Below, piece after piece: positions 53,312 to 62,250 of a DNA stretch of 64,000 nucleotides. The notes under the pieces were generated by a model. The model saw only the letters and a list, made by a program, of their open reading frames with translations. It was not told the origin of the DNA and did no database searches. The stretch's first letter is position 1. Every line of letters starts with the position of its first letter. The DNA is from Marinibaculum pumilum (GTDB lineage Bacteria; Pseudomonadota; Alphaproteobacteria; Ferrovibrionales; Ferrovibrionaceae): contig NZ_JBHRTR010000028.1 in NCBI RefSeq assembly GCF_042646425.1, forward strand, positions 434,001-498,000. Direction: 5' to 3'. A program made the translations under genes and the position numbers.

Positions 53312-54114
53312 CCGAGGCGCAGCCCACCGCCGGACCCCCAACGGACGGGGCGCCGCCGATGATCCGGCTGGAAGGGGTCAGCAAGACCTACCGCAGCCGC
53401 GGCCAGCCGGCGCATATCGCCGTGTCGGAAGTCGACATGGTGGTGGAGAAGGGGGCGCTCGTTTCCCTGGTCGGGCCGTCGGGCTGCGGCAAGACCACGG
53501 TGCTGAAGATCCTGGCCGACCTGCACGACGCCGACGAAGGCGTGGTGGAGATCGGCGTGCCGGGGGAGGCCTTCGCGCCGGGCCGCGACGTCGGCATGGT
53601 GTTCCAGCAGGCGCTGCTGCTGAAATGGCGCCGGGTGCTGGACAATGTGCTGCTGCCGGCGGAGATCCTGGGCCTGCCGATGCGCGAGGCGCGCGACCGC
53701 GCGCGCCACCTGATCAACATGGTCGGGCTGGAGGGGGCGGAGGCGAAATATCCCTACGAGCTGTCGGGCGGCATGCAGCAGCGGGTCGCCATCGCGCGGT
53801 CGCTGGTGCACGACCCGAAGCTGGTGCTGATGGACGAGCCGTTCGGGGCACTCGACGCGCTGACCCGGGAGAAGATGAACCTGGAGCTGCTGCGGATCTG
53901 GGAAGAGAGCCGCAAGACCATCGTCTTCGTGACCCACTCCATCCAGGAGGCGGTGTTCCTGGGCTCCCATTGCGCGGTACTGACCGCCGGCCCGGCCCGC
54001 ATGGCGGACTATTTCGCCATCGACCTGCCCTATCCGCGCAAGCTGGCCGTCAAGCAGGATCCGGCCTTTGGCGCCTATACGGCGCGGATCTACCGCCTGC
54101 TGGGCATGGAGTAG
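53308..54114 (+). CDS. ABC importer ATPase (SsuB/TauB type)
   Basis: 268 residues. Walker A GPSGCGKTT, Q-loop GMVFQQALLLKWRRVLDNVLLP, signature LSGGMQQRVAIARSL, Walker B LVLMDEPFGALDALTREKMN, H-loop FVTHSIQEAVFLGSH. It completes the importer with the permease at 49339 and the NMT1-type binding protein at 47147, although the catabolic genes lie in between. Overlap with the DapA-like gene implies translational coupling. Confidence 0.94.
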   Translation: MTEAQPTAGPPTDGAPPMIRLEGVSKTYRSRGQPAHIAVSEVDMVVEKGALVSLVGPSGCGKTTVLKILADLHDADEGVVEIGVPGEAFAPGRDVGMVFQQALLLKWRRVLDNVLLPAEILGLPMREARDRARHLINMVGLEGAEAKYPYELSGGMQQRVAIARSLVHDPKLVLMDEPFGALDALTREKMNLELLRIWEESRKTIVFVTHSIQEAVFLGSHCAVLTAGPARMADYFAIDLPYPRKLAVKQDPAFGAYTARIYRLLGME

Positions 54115-54178
54115 GCCCGGAAGTCCTGCGTCCCGAAAGGGGGTGGCCGGGCCGCCCCGCCCGCGCGTCGGGAGGAGT

Positions 54179-54210
54179 GCGGCCGCTGCGGATACGCAGC
54201 AGCGGGCCGC
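54179..54210 (+). terminator. GC-rich stem-loop after the ATPase gene
   Basis: GCGGCC-GCTGCG-GATA-CGCAGC-AGCG-GGCCGC: an inner 6-bp stem and an outer 6-bp stem separated by an asymmetric 4-base bulge. No T-run follows, so termination would be Rho-assisted. Confidence 0.4.
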
Positions 54211-54374
54211 TGAGCGGACCGGCCCGGCCAGTGGTGCGCCGCATCGCCGTCAGGAGGAAAGGGGGGGACCTCCCGGCCGGCACGGGCACCGGTGCCGAGG
54301 CGGCGTGGGATTCGACCGCCTGCGACACGAGAAAGACTATCCGGAAACCATTTATGCGGGATTAAGAAGACCCT

Positions 54375-54388
54375 TATACTTGGGTATA
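54375..54388 (+). promoter_or_regulatory. Inverted repeat in the putative amidase promoter
   Basis: TATAC-TTGG-GTATA. Its right half overlaps a -10-like TATAGA, and its left half is TATACT, also -10-like. A regulator bound here would affect the amidase gene. Position and symmetry are seen; function is inferred. Confidence 0.35.
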
Positions 54389-54620
54389 GATTCTCTTCCT
54401 TTTTCTGCATCGCATTCTGCAACGGCCGTGACTTGCGCGATGGTCCGTGCGGCCGTGGCCTGGCGGTCCCCGGGCCGGCGACGGACCGGACCGCGACAGT
54501 TGCACTCGGTCGTCGCAGCGACGATCCTTCATGCCTTCGTATGCGCGGGGCCCGAAGCGGGGGCGGGGGCCGGCGCATATCCCGTTCCGCGCCCGTAAGC
54601 AGATGAGAAGGAGCAGCCCT

Positions 54621-56021
54621 GTGACCCACAAGGACCTCGGGATGGCCGGCCTGGTCGAGACCGGCGCTCGGATCGCGAAGAAGGAGGTCTCGCCGGTCGA
54701 GGTGACCAAGGCGATGCTGGAGCGGGTGGAGGCCTTCCAGCCGAAGCTGCACGCCTATGCCACCGTGATGGCGGACGAAGCGATGGCCGATGCGAAGCGC
54801 GCGGAGGAGGAACTGTCGCGCGGCGAGGTGCGCGGCCCGCTGCACGGCGTGCCGGTGGCGGTGAAGGATCTCTGCTTCACCAAGGGCGTCTCGACCGCCT
54901 CCGGCATTCCGGCGCTGATGAAGTTCAAGCCCGAGTTCGACGCCACGGTGGTGGAGAAGCTGCGCGCTGCCGGCGCGGTGATCCTGGGCAAGATCCAGCT
55001 GACCGAGGGCGCGCTGGGCACCCACCATCCGGACGTGACGATCCCGGTCAATCCGTGGAACAAGGCGATGTGGTCCGGTGCCTCCTCCTCCGGCTCCGGC
55101 GTCGCCACCGCAGCCGGCCTGGCCTTTGGCACCCTGGGCAGCGATACCGGCGGCTCGATCCGATTCCCGTCCTATTCCAACCATTGCGTCGGGCTGAAGC
55201 CGACCTGGGGCCGGGTCAGCCGCTACGGTGTCTTCCCGCTGTCGGAGAGCCTGGACCATGTCGGCCCGCTGACCCGCAAGGTGGAGGATGCCGCGGCGAT
55301 GATGGCCGCGATCTCCGGCCTCGACCCGAAGGACCCGACCACCCGGCCGGAGCCGGTGCCGGACTATCTGGCGGAGATGGCGAAGGGCGCCAAGGGGCTC
55401 CGCATCGGCTATGACGAGGCCTATTGCAGCAAGGGTGTCGAGGCCCGGGTCACCGACGCGATCCGCCGCGCGCTCGACATCCTGAAGGATGCCGGCGCGG
55501 AGATCGTGCCCGTCACCATGCCCGACACCTCCGGCGCGCTTGGCGGCTGGGTGGCGATCTGCGCGCCGGAGGCGGCGCTCGCCCACAAGGCGACCTACCC
55601 GTCCCGCAAGGAGATCTATTCGGAGGCCTTCGGCGGCTTCCTGCAGGCCGGGCTGGACCTGACCGCCGCCGACTATGCCGCCGCCCATATCGCGCGGCTG
55701 AACTTCACCGGCGCCCTGCGCCTGGTGCTGGAAAAGGTCGACATGATGATCTCGCCGGTGATGTCGACCTCGGTGCCGACCCACGACCGCCTGATGGAGA
55801 TCCTGGACGCCCCCGACGGGCTGGAGACCCTGATCCGCTTTACCGGCCCGCATGACAGCGCCGGCGTACCGACGATCACCCTGCCGGCCGGCTTCGATGG
55901 CAAGGATGAGATCCTGGGCTTCCAGCTGGTCGCCTGGCAGATGGGCGAACCGGCCCTGTTCCGTGCCGGCAAGGCCTACCAGGACGCGGCGGGCTGGCCG
56001 CAGGTCCCGCCGGCGGCCTAA
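54621..56021 (+). CDS. Amidase-signature family hydrolase
   Basis: 466 residues from the GTG at 54621, favoured by GAAGGAG seven bases upstream; an ATG at 54603 would add six residues. Triad: Lys82 (VPVAVKDL), Ser155 in SGASSSGSG and nucleophile Ser179 in SDTGGSIRF, spacing 24. The body resembles aryl/aspartyl-type amidases including the carbamoyl-amide group. Follows the RutR-like unit and precedes an MFS gene by 66 bases; it may act on the same nitrogenous substrate. Confidence 0.92.
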   Translation: MTHKDLGMAGLVETGARIAKKEVSPVEVTKAMLERVEAFQPKLHAYATVMADEAMADAKRAEEELSRGEVRGPLHGVPVAVKDLCFTKGVSTASGIPALMKFKPEFDATVVEKLRAAGAVILGKIQLTEGALGTHHPDVTIPVNPWNKAMWSGASSSGSGVATAAGLAFGTLGSDTGGSIRFPSYSNHCVGLKPTWGRVSRYGVFPLSESLDHVGPLTRKVEDAAAMMAAISGLDPKDPTTRPEPVPDYLAEMAKGAKGLRIGYDEAYCSKGVEARVTDAIRRALDILKDAGAEIVPVTMPDTSGALGGWVAICAPEAALAHKATYPSRKEIYSEAFGGFLQAGLDLTAADYAAAHIARLNFTGALRLVLEKVDMMISPVMSTSVPTHDRLMEILDAPDGLETLIRFTGPHDSAGVPTITLPAGFDGKDEILGFQLVAWQMGEPALFRAGKAYQDAAGWPQVPPAA

Positions 56022-56087
56022 ACTCCCCCGCCGCCATGGCCCCGGCAGGGGGCCGGGGCCATGGCGGCGCAGGCAAGGGGGAATTGC

Positions 56088-57287
56088 ATGGCCGCAACGC
56101 CGGCCGGGCCGTCGAAGGCGGTGTCCATCACCATCCTGGTGGTGGCGGAGATCGCCGCGATGGGCCTGTGGTTCACGTCCGCCGCGGTGCTGTCCGACTG
56201 GATCGCGGAGGCCGGCCTGACGCCGGGCCGGGCGGCGTTGCTGTCCAGCGTGGTGCAGGGCGGCTTCGTCGTTGGGGCGGTGCTGGTCGCGGTCCTCGGC
56301 CTGGCCGATCGCTTCGACCCCCGGCGGGTGGTCGCGGCCTCCGCCCTGCTGGCCGCCGGCGCCAACGCTTTGCTGCTGGTGGTGCCGGTCGGCGGTGACC
56401 TGGCGGTCGGCCTGCGTGCCCTGACCGGGGCGGCCCTGGCCGGCGCCTATCCGGTGGGCATGAAGATCGCCGCCGGCTGGGGGCTGAAGGATCGCGGCTT
56501 CCTGGTCGGCCTGCTGGTCGGCGCCCTGACCCTGGGCACCGCCAGCCCGCACCTGGTCGCCTTCCTGGGCGGGGCGGACTGGCATTTCACCATCACCGTC
56601 AGCTCGATCGTGGCCGCCTGCGGCGGCCTGGCCGTGCTGGCCTGCGGCCTGGGGCCCTGGCACGGCCGCAGCGCCGCCTTCCGCCCGGCTGCCATGCTGA
56701 AGGCCTGGACCGACCGGCGCATCCGCTTCGCGATCCTGGGCTATCTCGGCCATATGTGGGAGCTGTTCGCGCTCTGGGCCTGGCTCGGCGCGGCGCTGAC
56801 CGCCTCCTTCGCCACCCGACTGCCGGATGACGAGGCCCTGCCCCTGTCGCGCCTGGTCACCTTCCTGGCGATCGGGCTGGGCGGTCTGGTCTGTGTCGCG
56901 GCCGGGCTGATGGCCGACCGGATCGGCAAGGTCCAGGTCTCGATCTGGGCGATGGTGCTGAGCGGCGGGACCGCGATCCTCACCGCCCTGGCCTTTGGCG
57001 GGCCAGTCTGGCTGATGGTGCTGCTGGTGCTGGTCTGGGGCGCCACCGTGATCCCGGATTCCGCGCAGTTCTCGGCCCTGGTGGCCGACTATGCGCCGCC
57101 GGAAGAGGCGGGCACCCTGCTGACGGTGCAGACCGCGCTGGGCTTCCTGCTGACCTTGTTCACGGTGCAGCTGCTGCCGATGGCCGCGGCCGCGATCGGC
57201 TGGCCGCTGGCTCTGGCAGGGCTGGCGCTGGGGCCGGCCTTCGGCATCGCAGCAATGGTCCGGCTGCTGGAGCGGCGGCAGGCATAG
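56088..57287 (+). CDS. MFS transporter
   Basis: 399 residues with 12 predicted membrane segments. AAGGGGGAATTGC precedes the ATG at 56088, which is better than the one at 56061. Typical loop between segments 2 and 3: LGLADRFDPRRVVAASALL; a related GLMADRIGKVQVSIWAM in the second half. The drug/nitrate-porter-like start ITILVVAEIAAMGLWFTSAAVLSDWIAEAGLTP belongs to a poorly characterised MFS group. Likely co-transcribed with the amidase, as importer or exporter of a related compound. Confidence 0.88.
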   Translation: MAATPAGPSKAVSITILVVAEIAAMGLWFTSAAVLSDWIAEAGLTPGRAALLSSVVQGGFVVGAVLVAVLGLADRFDPRRVVAASALLAAGANALLLVVPVGGDLAVGLRALTGAALAGAYPVGMKIAAGWGLKDRGFLVGLLVGALTLGTASPHLVAFLGGADWHFTITVSSIVAACGGLAVLACGLGPWHGRSAAFRPAAMLKAWTDRRIRFAILGYLGHMWELFALWAWLGAALTASFATRLPDDEALPLSRLVTFLAIGLGGLVCVAAGLMADRIGKVQVSIWAMVLSGGTAILTALAFGGPVWLMVLLVLVWGATVIPDSAQFSALVADYAPPEEAGTLLTVQTALGFLLTLFTVQLLPMAAAAIGWPLALAGLALGPAFGIAAMVRLLERRQA

Positions 57288-57290
57288 GCG

Positions 57291-57935
57291 TCAGACGTAG
57301 CGCGGCAGGCGCTTGCCCGGCAGCAGGTCATAGGGCGGCTGCCAGCCGGGCAGGGCGGCGATGCGCTGCAGCCAGGCGGCGATCGCGGGATGATCGCGGG
57401 CCAGGTCGTAGCCGGCCTCTTCCGGGGGAAACAGCAGGTAGCCGCACATCGAAAGATCGACGATGGTGGGCGTCGACCCGACGAGGAAGGGCCGTTCGGC
57501 GACCGCCTGACCGAGGATGCCGAGGAAATCGTCGATGCGCCGCTTCAGCCAGGCCAGGACCTGCGGATCGGGCGATCGCGTGAAGGCGCGCAGGTAGCGG
57601 TAGGTCGCCATGAACCCGGACAGTTTCTGATTGTCCCAGAACAGCCAGCGCAGCACCTCGAACCGCTCCTGCGGATCGGCGGCGCCGAAACGCCCGTGAC
57701 GTTCGGCCAGCTGCAGCAGGATCGGCGCCGTCTGGGTCAGCCGCGTGCCGTCCACCTCCAGCACCGGGATCTCGCCCATCGGATTGACCGCGGCCCGCCA
57801 TGCCGCGCTGCGCGTCACGCCGCTGCCGAAATCCGTCCAGACCGGTTCGAACCGCTGGCCGCAGAGGGTCAGCATCAGGGCCAGCTTGTAGCTGTTCCCG
57901 GACTCCGGGAAGTAGTGCAGCCGATAGGTCGTCAT
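57291..57935 (-). CDS. Glutathione S-transferase
   Basis: 214 residues. N-terminal thioredoxin-like domain: MTTYRLHYFPESGNSYKLALMLTLCGQRFEPVWTDF, with Ser/Tyr candidates for thiol activation, cis-Pro loop NPMGEIPVLEVDG and T-Q-T-APILLQLAERHG. The C-terminal helical domain ends PAIAAWLQRIAALPGWQPPYDLLPG. Conjugates glutathione or isomerises a small electrophile. Encoded 39 bases downstream of a LysR gene on the same strand and convergent with the MFS gene. Confidence 0.92.
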   Translation of the reverse strand: MTTYRLHYFPESGNSYKLALMLTLCGQRFEPVWTDFGSGVTRSAAWRAAVNPMGEIPVLEVDGTRLTQTAPILLQLAERHGRFGAADPQERFEVLRWLFWDNQKLSGFMATYRYLRAFTRSPDPQVLAWLKRRIDDFLGILGQAVAERPFLVGSTPTIVDLSMCGYLLFPPEEAGYDLARDHPAIAAWLQRIAALPGWQPPYDLLPGKRLPRYV

Positions 57936-57974
57936 GGCATTGCTCCGCCCGCTCCGTCCTGCCTGTCCGTCAGC

Positions 57975-58925
57975 CTAGGTCCGGCCCTGGGCTCGCTGCC
58001 ATTGCGTTTTCAGGTCTAAGGCTTCAGCTGGATGCAAGGCGTCTTCCGCAGCCTCGCTTAGCAGCCAGTCGCGCAGCATCTCCAGCTTCCCGCCTGCCGC
58101 CGCCGTGCCCGTTCGCCACACCAGGTGGAAGTCCCGCGGCAGGCGGACCGGCGCCGGGAAGACCGGCCGCAACCTGCCGCTCTCCAGGAACGGGCGGACC
58201 ACCGGTTCGATGCCAAGCGCGATGCCCATGCCGGCGGCGGCCGCCTCGTAGACCAGCTGGAGGTTGTCGAACCCGTCCGGGCAGGCCGGCACGGCATCCA
58301 GCCCCATCGCCGCGAACCATTCCCGCCAGAAGGCCGGCTGGTGACGGGTCCCCAGCAGTCTGCGCTGCAGCAGGTCGGTCGCGCTGCCGATCGGGGCGTT
58401 GGCGGCCAGCAGCTGCGGGCTCGCGACCGGGGCGGCCATTGCCGGAAACAGCGGCACGCCGTCCAGGCCCGGCCAGGGGCCGCGGCCCAGGCGGATGGCG
58501 CAGTCCAGGTCGGAACGGGCCCCCAGATCCTCCAGCTCGGGCGAGGTTTTCACCTCGACCACGAGCCGCGGGTGCCGGGCGCGGAAGCCGTCGAGCCGCG
58601 GCACCAGCCAGGCGGCGGCAAGGCTCGGCATCACGCTCAGCCGGATGACATTCTCCCGTCCGCCGCGGCGCGCCGCCTCGGTGGCGGCGGCGATCCCGTC
58701 CCAGGCCGGCGCCAGCGCGGCGAAATAGCTGCGGCCCGCCTCGGTCAGTTCCAGGCCGGTCGGCTGTCGCCGGAACAGGCGGCAGCCGAGCTCCGCTTCC
58801 AGATGCCGGATCCGCCGGCTCAGCGCCGGGACGCTGAGGTTCATGACGCGTGCAGCACCGGCCAGGCTTCCCGACCGTGCCGCGACGACGAAGGCCTCCA
58901 TCGGCCCAAGGGGCAGTCTGCGCAT
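57975..58925 (-). CDS. LysR-family regulator
   Basis: 316 residues from the ATG at 58925 (MRRLPLGPMEAFVVAARSGSLAGAARVMNLSVPALSRRIRHLEAELGCRLFRRQPTGLELTEAG in short pieces), the standard LysR helix-turn-helix, followed by an effector domain with IRLSVMPSLAAAWLVPRL. The longer frame beginning at 58961 adds 12 residues without ribosome-binding site. Adjacent GST and the divergent globin gene are the probable targets. Confidence 0.92.
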   Translation of the reverse strand: MRRLPLGPMEAFVVAARSGSLAGAARVMNLSVPALSRRIRHLEAELGCRLFRRQPTGLELTEAGRSYFAALAPAWDGIAAATEAARRGGRENVIRLSVMPSLAAAWLVPRLDGFRARHPRLVVEVKTSPELEDLGARSDLDCAIRLGRGPWPGLDGVPLFPAMAAPVASPQLLAANAPIGSATDLLQRRLLGTRHQPAFWREWFAAMGLDAVPACPDGFDNLQLVYEAAAAGMGIALGIEPVVRPFLESGRLRPVFPAPVRLPRDFHLVWRTGTAAAGGKLEMLRDWLLSEAAEDALHPAEALDLKTQWQRAQGRT

Positions 58926-58981
58926 GCCTGATATCCAGCTCGGCCTTCGGCCCCAGGCCACGGCTCCGGCCTGCCCTTGGT

Positions 58982-59017
58982 TGCGGTGCGAAATAGTGCG
59001 CGCTGCGGTGCAAAAAA
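58982..59017. promoter_or_regulatory. Direct repeats in the LysR/globin divergent promoter
   Basis: TGCGGTGCGAAATA (58982) and TGCGGTGCAAAAAA (59004) start 22 bp apart, two helical turns, midway between the LysR and globin genes. Possible LysR-type or other regulator sites. Confidence 0.4.
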
Positions 59018-59081
59018 TTCAGCATCGCCCCAGCGCGGCCTCGGCTATGAATCGGCCAAGGATAACAGGGAGAGTGTCGCA

Positions 59082-59498
59082 ATGACCCCGGAGAAAGTCG
59101 CTCTGGTGCAGGAGAGCTTCAAGAAGGTCCTGCCGATCGCCGATGCCGCCGCCGATATCTTCTACGACCGCCTGTTCGCGACCGCGCCAGAGGTGCGGCC
59201 GCTGTTTCCGGAGGATATGCGCGGCCAGAAGAAGAAGCTGATGCAGATGCTGGCCACCGCCGTGCAGAACCTGCACCAGGTGGAGACCATCGTGCCGGCG
59301 GTGCAGGAACTGGGCCGGCGCCATGTCGGCTATGGCGTGAGGGAAGATCATTACGCGCCGGTCGGCGCCGCGCTGATCTACACCCTGGAGCAGGGCCTGG
59401 GGGCGGACTTCACGCCCGAGCTGCGCGCCGCCTGGGGGGAGACCTACGAGCTGGTCGCCGGCGTGATGAAGCAGGCAGCGGCGACCGAACCGGCGTAG
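59082..59498 (+). CDS. Single-domain bacterial globin
   Basis: 138 residues. Globin fold of the flavohaemoglobin/Vgb type: KVALVQESFKKVLPIADAAADIFYDRLFATAPEVRPLF, Gln49 at the E7-like position, proximal haem ligand His81 (GRRHVGYGV). No reductase domain follows, so it must be re-reduced by a partner. Roles in NO detoxification or oxygen delivery are known for relatives. Start at 59082 with ACAGGGAGAG upstream; the longer frame is arginine-rich. Confidence 0.92.
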   Translation: MTPEKVALVQESFKKVLPIADAAADIFYDRLFATAPEVRPLFPEDMRGQKKKLMQMLATAVQNLHQVETIVPAVQELGRRHVGYGVREDHYAPVGAALIYTLEQGLGADFTPELRAAWGETYELVAGVMKQAAATEPA

Positions 59499-59568
59499 CG
59501 GCAGGAGCGCTTCGGCTCGGACCCGCCGCGTCCTAAGCTGTCGTCAGCAAAGGGACGCGGGGGGAAAC

Positions 59569-60888
59569 ATGAGCCGAAAGATGCACCTGGCCTTCATCCT
59601 GGGGCATGGGCCCAGCCAGCATTCGGTGGCGGCCTGGACCCTGCCGCGCGCCTATCGGGGCTTCACCTACGCGCAGCCGGCCTTCTGGGAGGATCTGGGG
59701 CGCACCCTGGAGCGCGGCTGCATCGACATGTTGTTCTTCGCCGACGTGTACGGCGTCTACGACGTCTTCGAGGGCCGGCCCGACGCGGCGATCCGCTACG
59801 GCATCCAGTTCCCGCTGCACGACCCGGCACCGCTGGTGCCGCTGATCACCCGTGCGACACGCGGGCTGGGAGTCGGCATCTCGGTCTCCACCACCTACCT
59901 GCCGCCCTACTACACTGCGCGCCTGTTCTCGACCCTGGACCACCTGACCGAGGGGCGGGTGGCCTGGAACGTGGTGGCCTCCTACGGCCGCAGCGCGGCG
60001 GCGCAGTTCTCGATGGCGCAGGAACTGTCGAAGGAGGAGCGCTATGCCCGGGCCGAGGAATACATGCAGGTCTGCTACCAGCTGTGGGACAGCTGGGATC
60101 CGGACGCCCTGGTGATGGACCGGGAAGCGAAGGTGTTCGCCGACCCGGCGAAGGTGCGCAAGATCCACCACCAGGGGCGCTATTTCCAGGTGGAGGGTCC
60201 GCTGGACGTGGCGCCCTCGCCGCAGGGCCGGCCGGTGATCATCCAGGCCGGCGCCTCCGGCCCCGGCATGGCCTTCGCCGGCCGCCATGCGGAGATCCAC
60301 TTCGCCACCTCCGCCAGCCTGGACGGGATGCGCCGCTACCGGGCGGAGGTCGCACAGACGGTGGCGCAGGCGGGCCGCGACCCGGCGGATGTGCGGGTGC
60401 TCTGGGCGACCTCCATCCATGTCGGCGAGACCGAGGCGGAGGCCCGCGCGAAGGAGGCCGCGCTGCGCGATGCGGTGCCGCCGGAGGGCGGGCTGGCACT
60501 GATGTCCGGCCATTTCGGCGTCGACTTCTCCGCCGTGCCGCCGGACCGGCCGCTGGAGGAGCTGGGCCTGCAGGAGACGCCGGGCATGCAGGGGGTGGCG
60601 AACATGCTGCTGCGCGACTTCCCGGGCCTGACCCTGGCGGAGGTGGCGCGGATCTACGGCAATGGCATGGGCGGGCTGCGGGTCGTGGGCAGCGCCGCCC
60701 AGGTCGCCGACCGGCTGGAGGAGGCGTTCGAGGCCGGCGGCGGCGACGGCTTCATGTTCCGCTGCGGCGAACTGCCCGGCAGCGTGACCGACGTGGTGGA
60801 ACTGCTGGTGCCGGAACTGCAGCGCCGCGGCCGCTTCCGCACAGCTTATGCCGGCGAGACCCTGCGGCAGACCCTGACGGAGGACTGA
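59569..60888 (+). CDS. Luciferase-like FMN-dependent monooxygenase (NtaA/SnaA group)
   Basis: 439 residues. TIM-barrel LLM features: KMHLAFILGHGPSQHSVAAWTLPRAYRGFTYAQPAFWEDLGRTLERGCIDMLFFADV, ISVSTTYLPPYYTARLFSTLDHLTEGRVAWNVVASY, and FQVEGPLDVAPSPQGRPVIIQAGASGPGMAFAGRHAEIHF. This is the NtaA/SnaA/DszA group, which oxidises chelators, sulfur or nitrogen compounds with FMNH2 supplied by a separate reductase. No flavin reductase is adjacent. Substrate unknown. Confidence 0.9.
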   Translation: MSRKMHLAFILGHGPSQHSVAAWTLPRAYRGFTYAQPAFWEDLGRTLERGCIDMLFFADVYGVYDVFEGRPDAAIRYGIQFPLHDPAPLVPLITRATRGLGVGISVSTTYLPPYYTARLFSTLDHLTEGRVAWNVVASYGRSAAAQFSMAQELSKEERYARAEEYMQVCYQLWDSWDPDALVMDREAKVFADPAKVRKIHHQGRYFQVEGPLDVAPSPQGRPVIIQAGASGPGMAFAGRHAEIHFATSASLDGMRRYRAEVAQTVAQAGRDPADVRVLWATSIHVGETEAEARAKEAALRDAVPPEGGLALMSGHFGVDFSAVPPDRPLEELGLQETPGMQGVANMLLRDFPGLTLAEVARIYGNGMGGLRVVGSAAQVADRLEEAFEAGGGDGFMFRCGELPGSVTDVVELLVPELQRRGRFRTAYAGETLRQTLTED

Positions 60889-60897
60889 TCCCGCCGG

Positions 60898-62187
60898 TCA
60901 GAAGTCCGGATTGCCTGTCGGATAGCCGTCGATCCCTTCCGGGAAGCCGGTGGTCAGACCCGGCACCGGTGTGGCCGCCGGGTCCCAGCCGGCATGGAAC
61001 AGGGCCGGCCCCATCCAGAAGCTGACGGTGGACGACAGCAGCTCGGTTGGGTTGCTGAGGGCGAATTTCAGCCGCATCAGGAAGGGCTCGATCTGGTCCG
61101 GCGCGGTGACGGCATAGTCGCCGGGCAGGGCCGGGCGCGGCGGCTGGTAGATGGAGGTGATGTTGCGGAACACCTCCCCCGCGATCACCGGCTGCGAATA
61201 GAGGGCGTACCAGACCGTGGTTTTGTAGTAGTCGAGGTCGGCGGCGGCCAGCGCATCGGCGCCGACGCTGTCGCGCAGGTCGGCATAGGGGGTGATGAAG
61301 ATCCGGTCCTCCGGCAGGGCATAGCCGGAGATCTGCCGCAGCAGTTCCACCATCGAATTGGTGCCGGTGGTGAGGCCGGCACCGAAATTGGTGCCGATCC
61401 CCATGTGGATCACCACCATCGCCGACCCCCAGTCGATTTCCGCGTCGGCCAGGGCGGTGTGCACGGTATGGGCGCCTTCCAGCCCCACCAGCGCGAAGGT
61501 GCCGACCATCACATTGTTGAACGGGATCGGGTAGCGGTCGCTGCCGGCGGACAGGAAGTCGCTTTCCACCCTGGCCAGGGTGAAATCCGCCCCATCTTCG
61601 GCCTTCACCGCCTGCAGGTAGCTGCCGGCCATCCAGGTGCCGTAGTCGACCATCGCCGCGATCTGCCTGCGGAACGGCGCCCAGGCCGGCTGTGCCAGGG
61701 CGTCCAGCCAGGCGCCACCGCCGTGCCGGTTCAGCGCCTGGACATCGCGCAGGGCGGCGAGCAGGTCGTCCAGCCGGTCGCGCCAGCGCGGGTCGCCCAG
61801 TTCCTTCATCTTCGCCAGGTAGGAGATCGCCGGCCCGACATGGGACAGGCCGGTCAGCTCGAAGAAACCGGAATTGGTCGCCTCGCGGAAATCGGCGCCG
61901 GCGATCAGTTCTCCGGACGCGCCGTCATAGGCGAAGACACCGTCGCCGGTGACCAGCACCAGCGGCCCGTCGGCGGCCAGGGCGCCGGCCTTCTCCATCG
62001 CTTCCGCCAGCTGGCGGCCGATGGCGTCGGGGCCCTGGGAGTTCGGGAACTGCCTGTACAGGGTCATGAAGGGGGCCGGCGTCACATAGCCGTCCTCGGC
62101 CGCCGATGGCGCGGGGGACAGGGCGGCGGTGATGACCAAGGGGGTGGCGACCAGGGCAGCGGCGGCCAGCATCGGGAGGCGCATCAT
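60898..62187 (-). CDS. Uncharacterised secreted protein
   Basis: 429 residues. Signal peptide MMRLPMLAAAALVATPLVITAALSPAPSAA-EDG; mature domain begins YVTPAPFMTLYRQFPNSQGPDAIGRQLAEAMEKAG. It contains VVIHMGIGTNFGAGLTTGTNSMVELLRQISGYALPEDRIFITPYADLRDSVGADALAAADLDYY and a C-terminal SFWMGPALFHAGWDP. The composition is that of a soluble periplasmic enzyme or binding protein, but I do not recognise the family. It follows the second CoA-transferase by 63 bases on the same strand and is convergent with the monooxygenase. Confidence 0.8.
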   Translation of the reverse strand: MMRLPMLAAAALVATPLVITAALSPAPSAAEDGYVTPAPFMTLYRQFPNSQGPDAIGRQLAEAMEKAGALAADGPLVLVTGDGVFAYDGASGELIAGADFREATNSGFFELTGLSHVGPAISYLAKMKELGDPRWRDRLDDLLAALRDVQALNRHGGGAWLDALAQPAWAPFRRQIAAMVDYGTWMAGSYLQAVKAEDGADFTLARVESDFLSAGSDRYPIPFNNVMVGTFALVGLEGAHTVHTALADAEIDWGSAMVVIHMGIGTNFGAGLTTGTNSMVELLRQISGYALPEDRIFITPYADLRDSVGADALAAADLDYYKTTVWYALYSQPVIAGEVFRNITSIYQPPRPALPGDYAVTAPDQIEPFLMRLKFALSNPTELLSSTVSFWMGPALFHAGWDPAATPVPGLTTGFPEGIDGYPTGNPDF

Positions 62188-62250
62188 GGAAATTCCCCGG
62201 AGAGCGAAGCGGAGCCTTCTGTCTACGGCGTTTCGGCCAGCGACGTCATC

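Larger units (their letters stand above)
54115..54620. other. 506-bp non-coding gap with a probable promoter
   Basis: No convincing gene. After the GC-rich stem-loop, an AT-rich patch at 54330-54420 contains TATAC-TTGG-GTATA (54375-54388), an inverted repeat, and promoter-like pairs such as TTAAGA, 17 bases, TATAGA. The probable transcript would run about 220 bases to the amidase start. Short open frames in this gap have no good ribosome-binding site and an arginine-rich composition. Confidence 0.6.
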
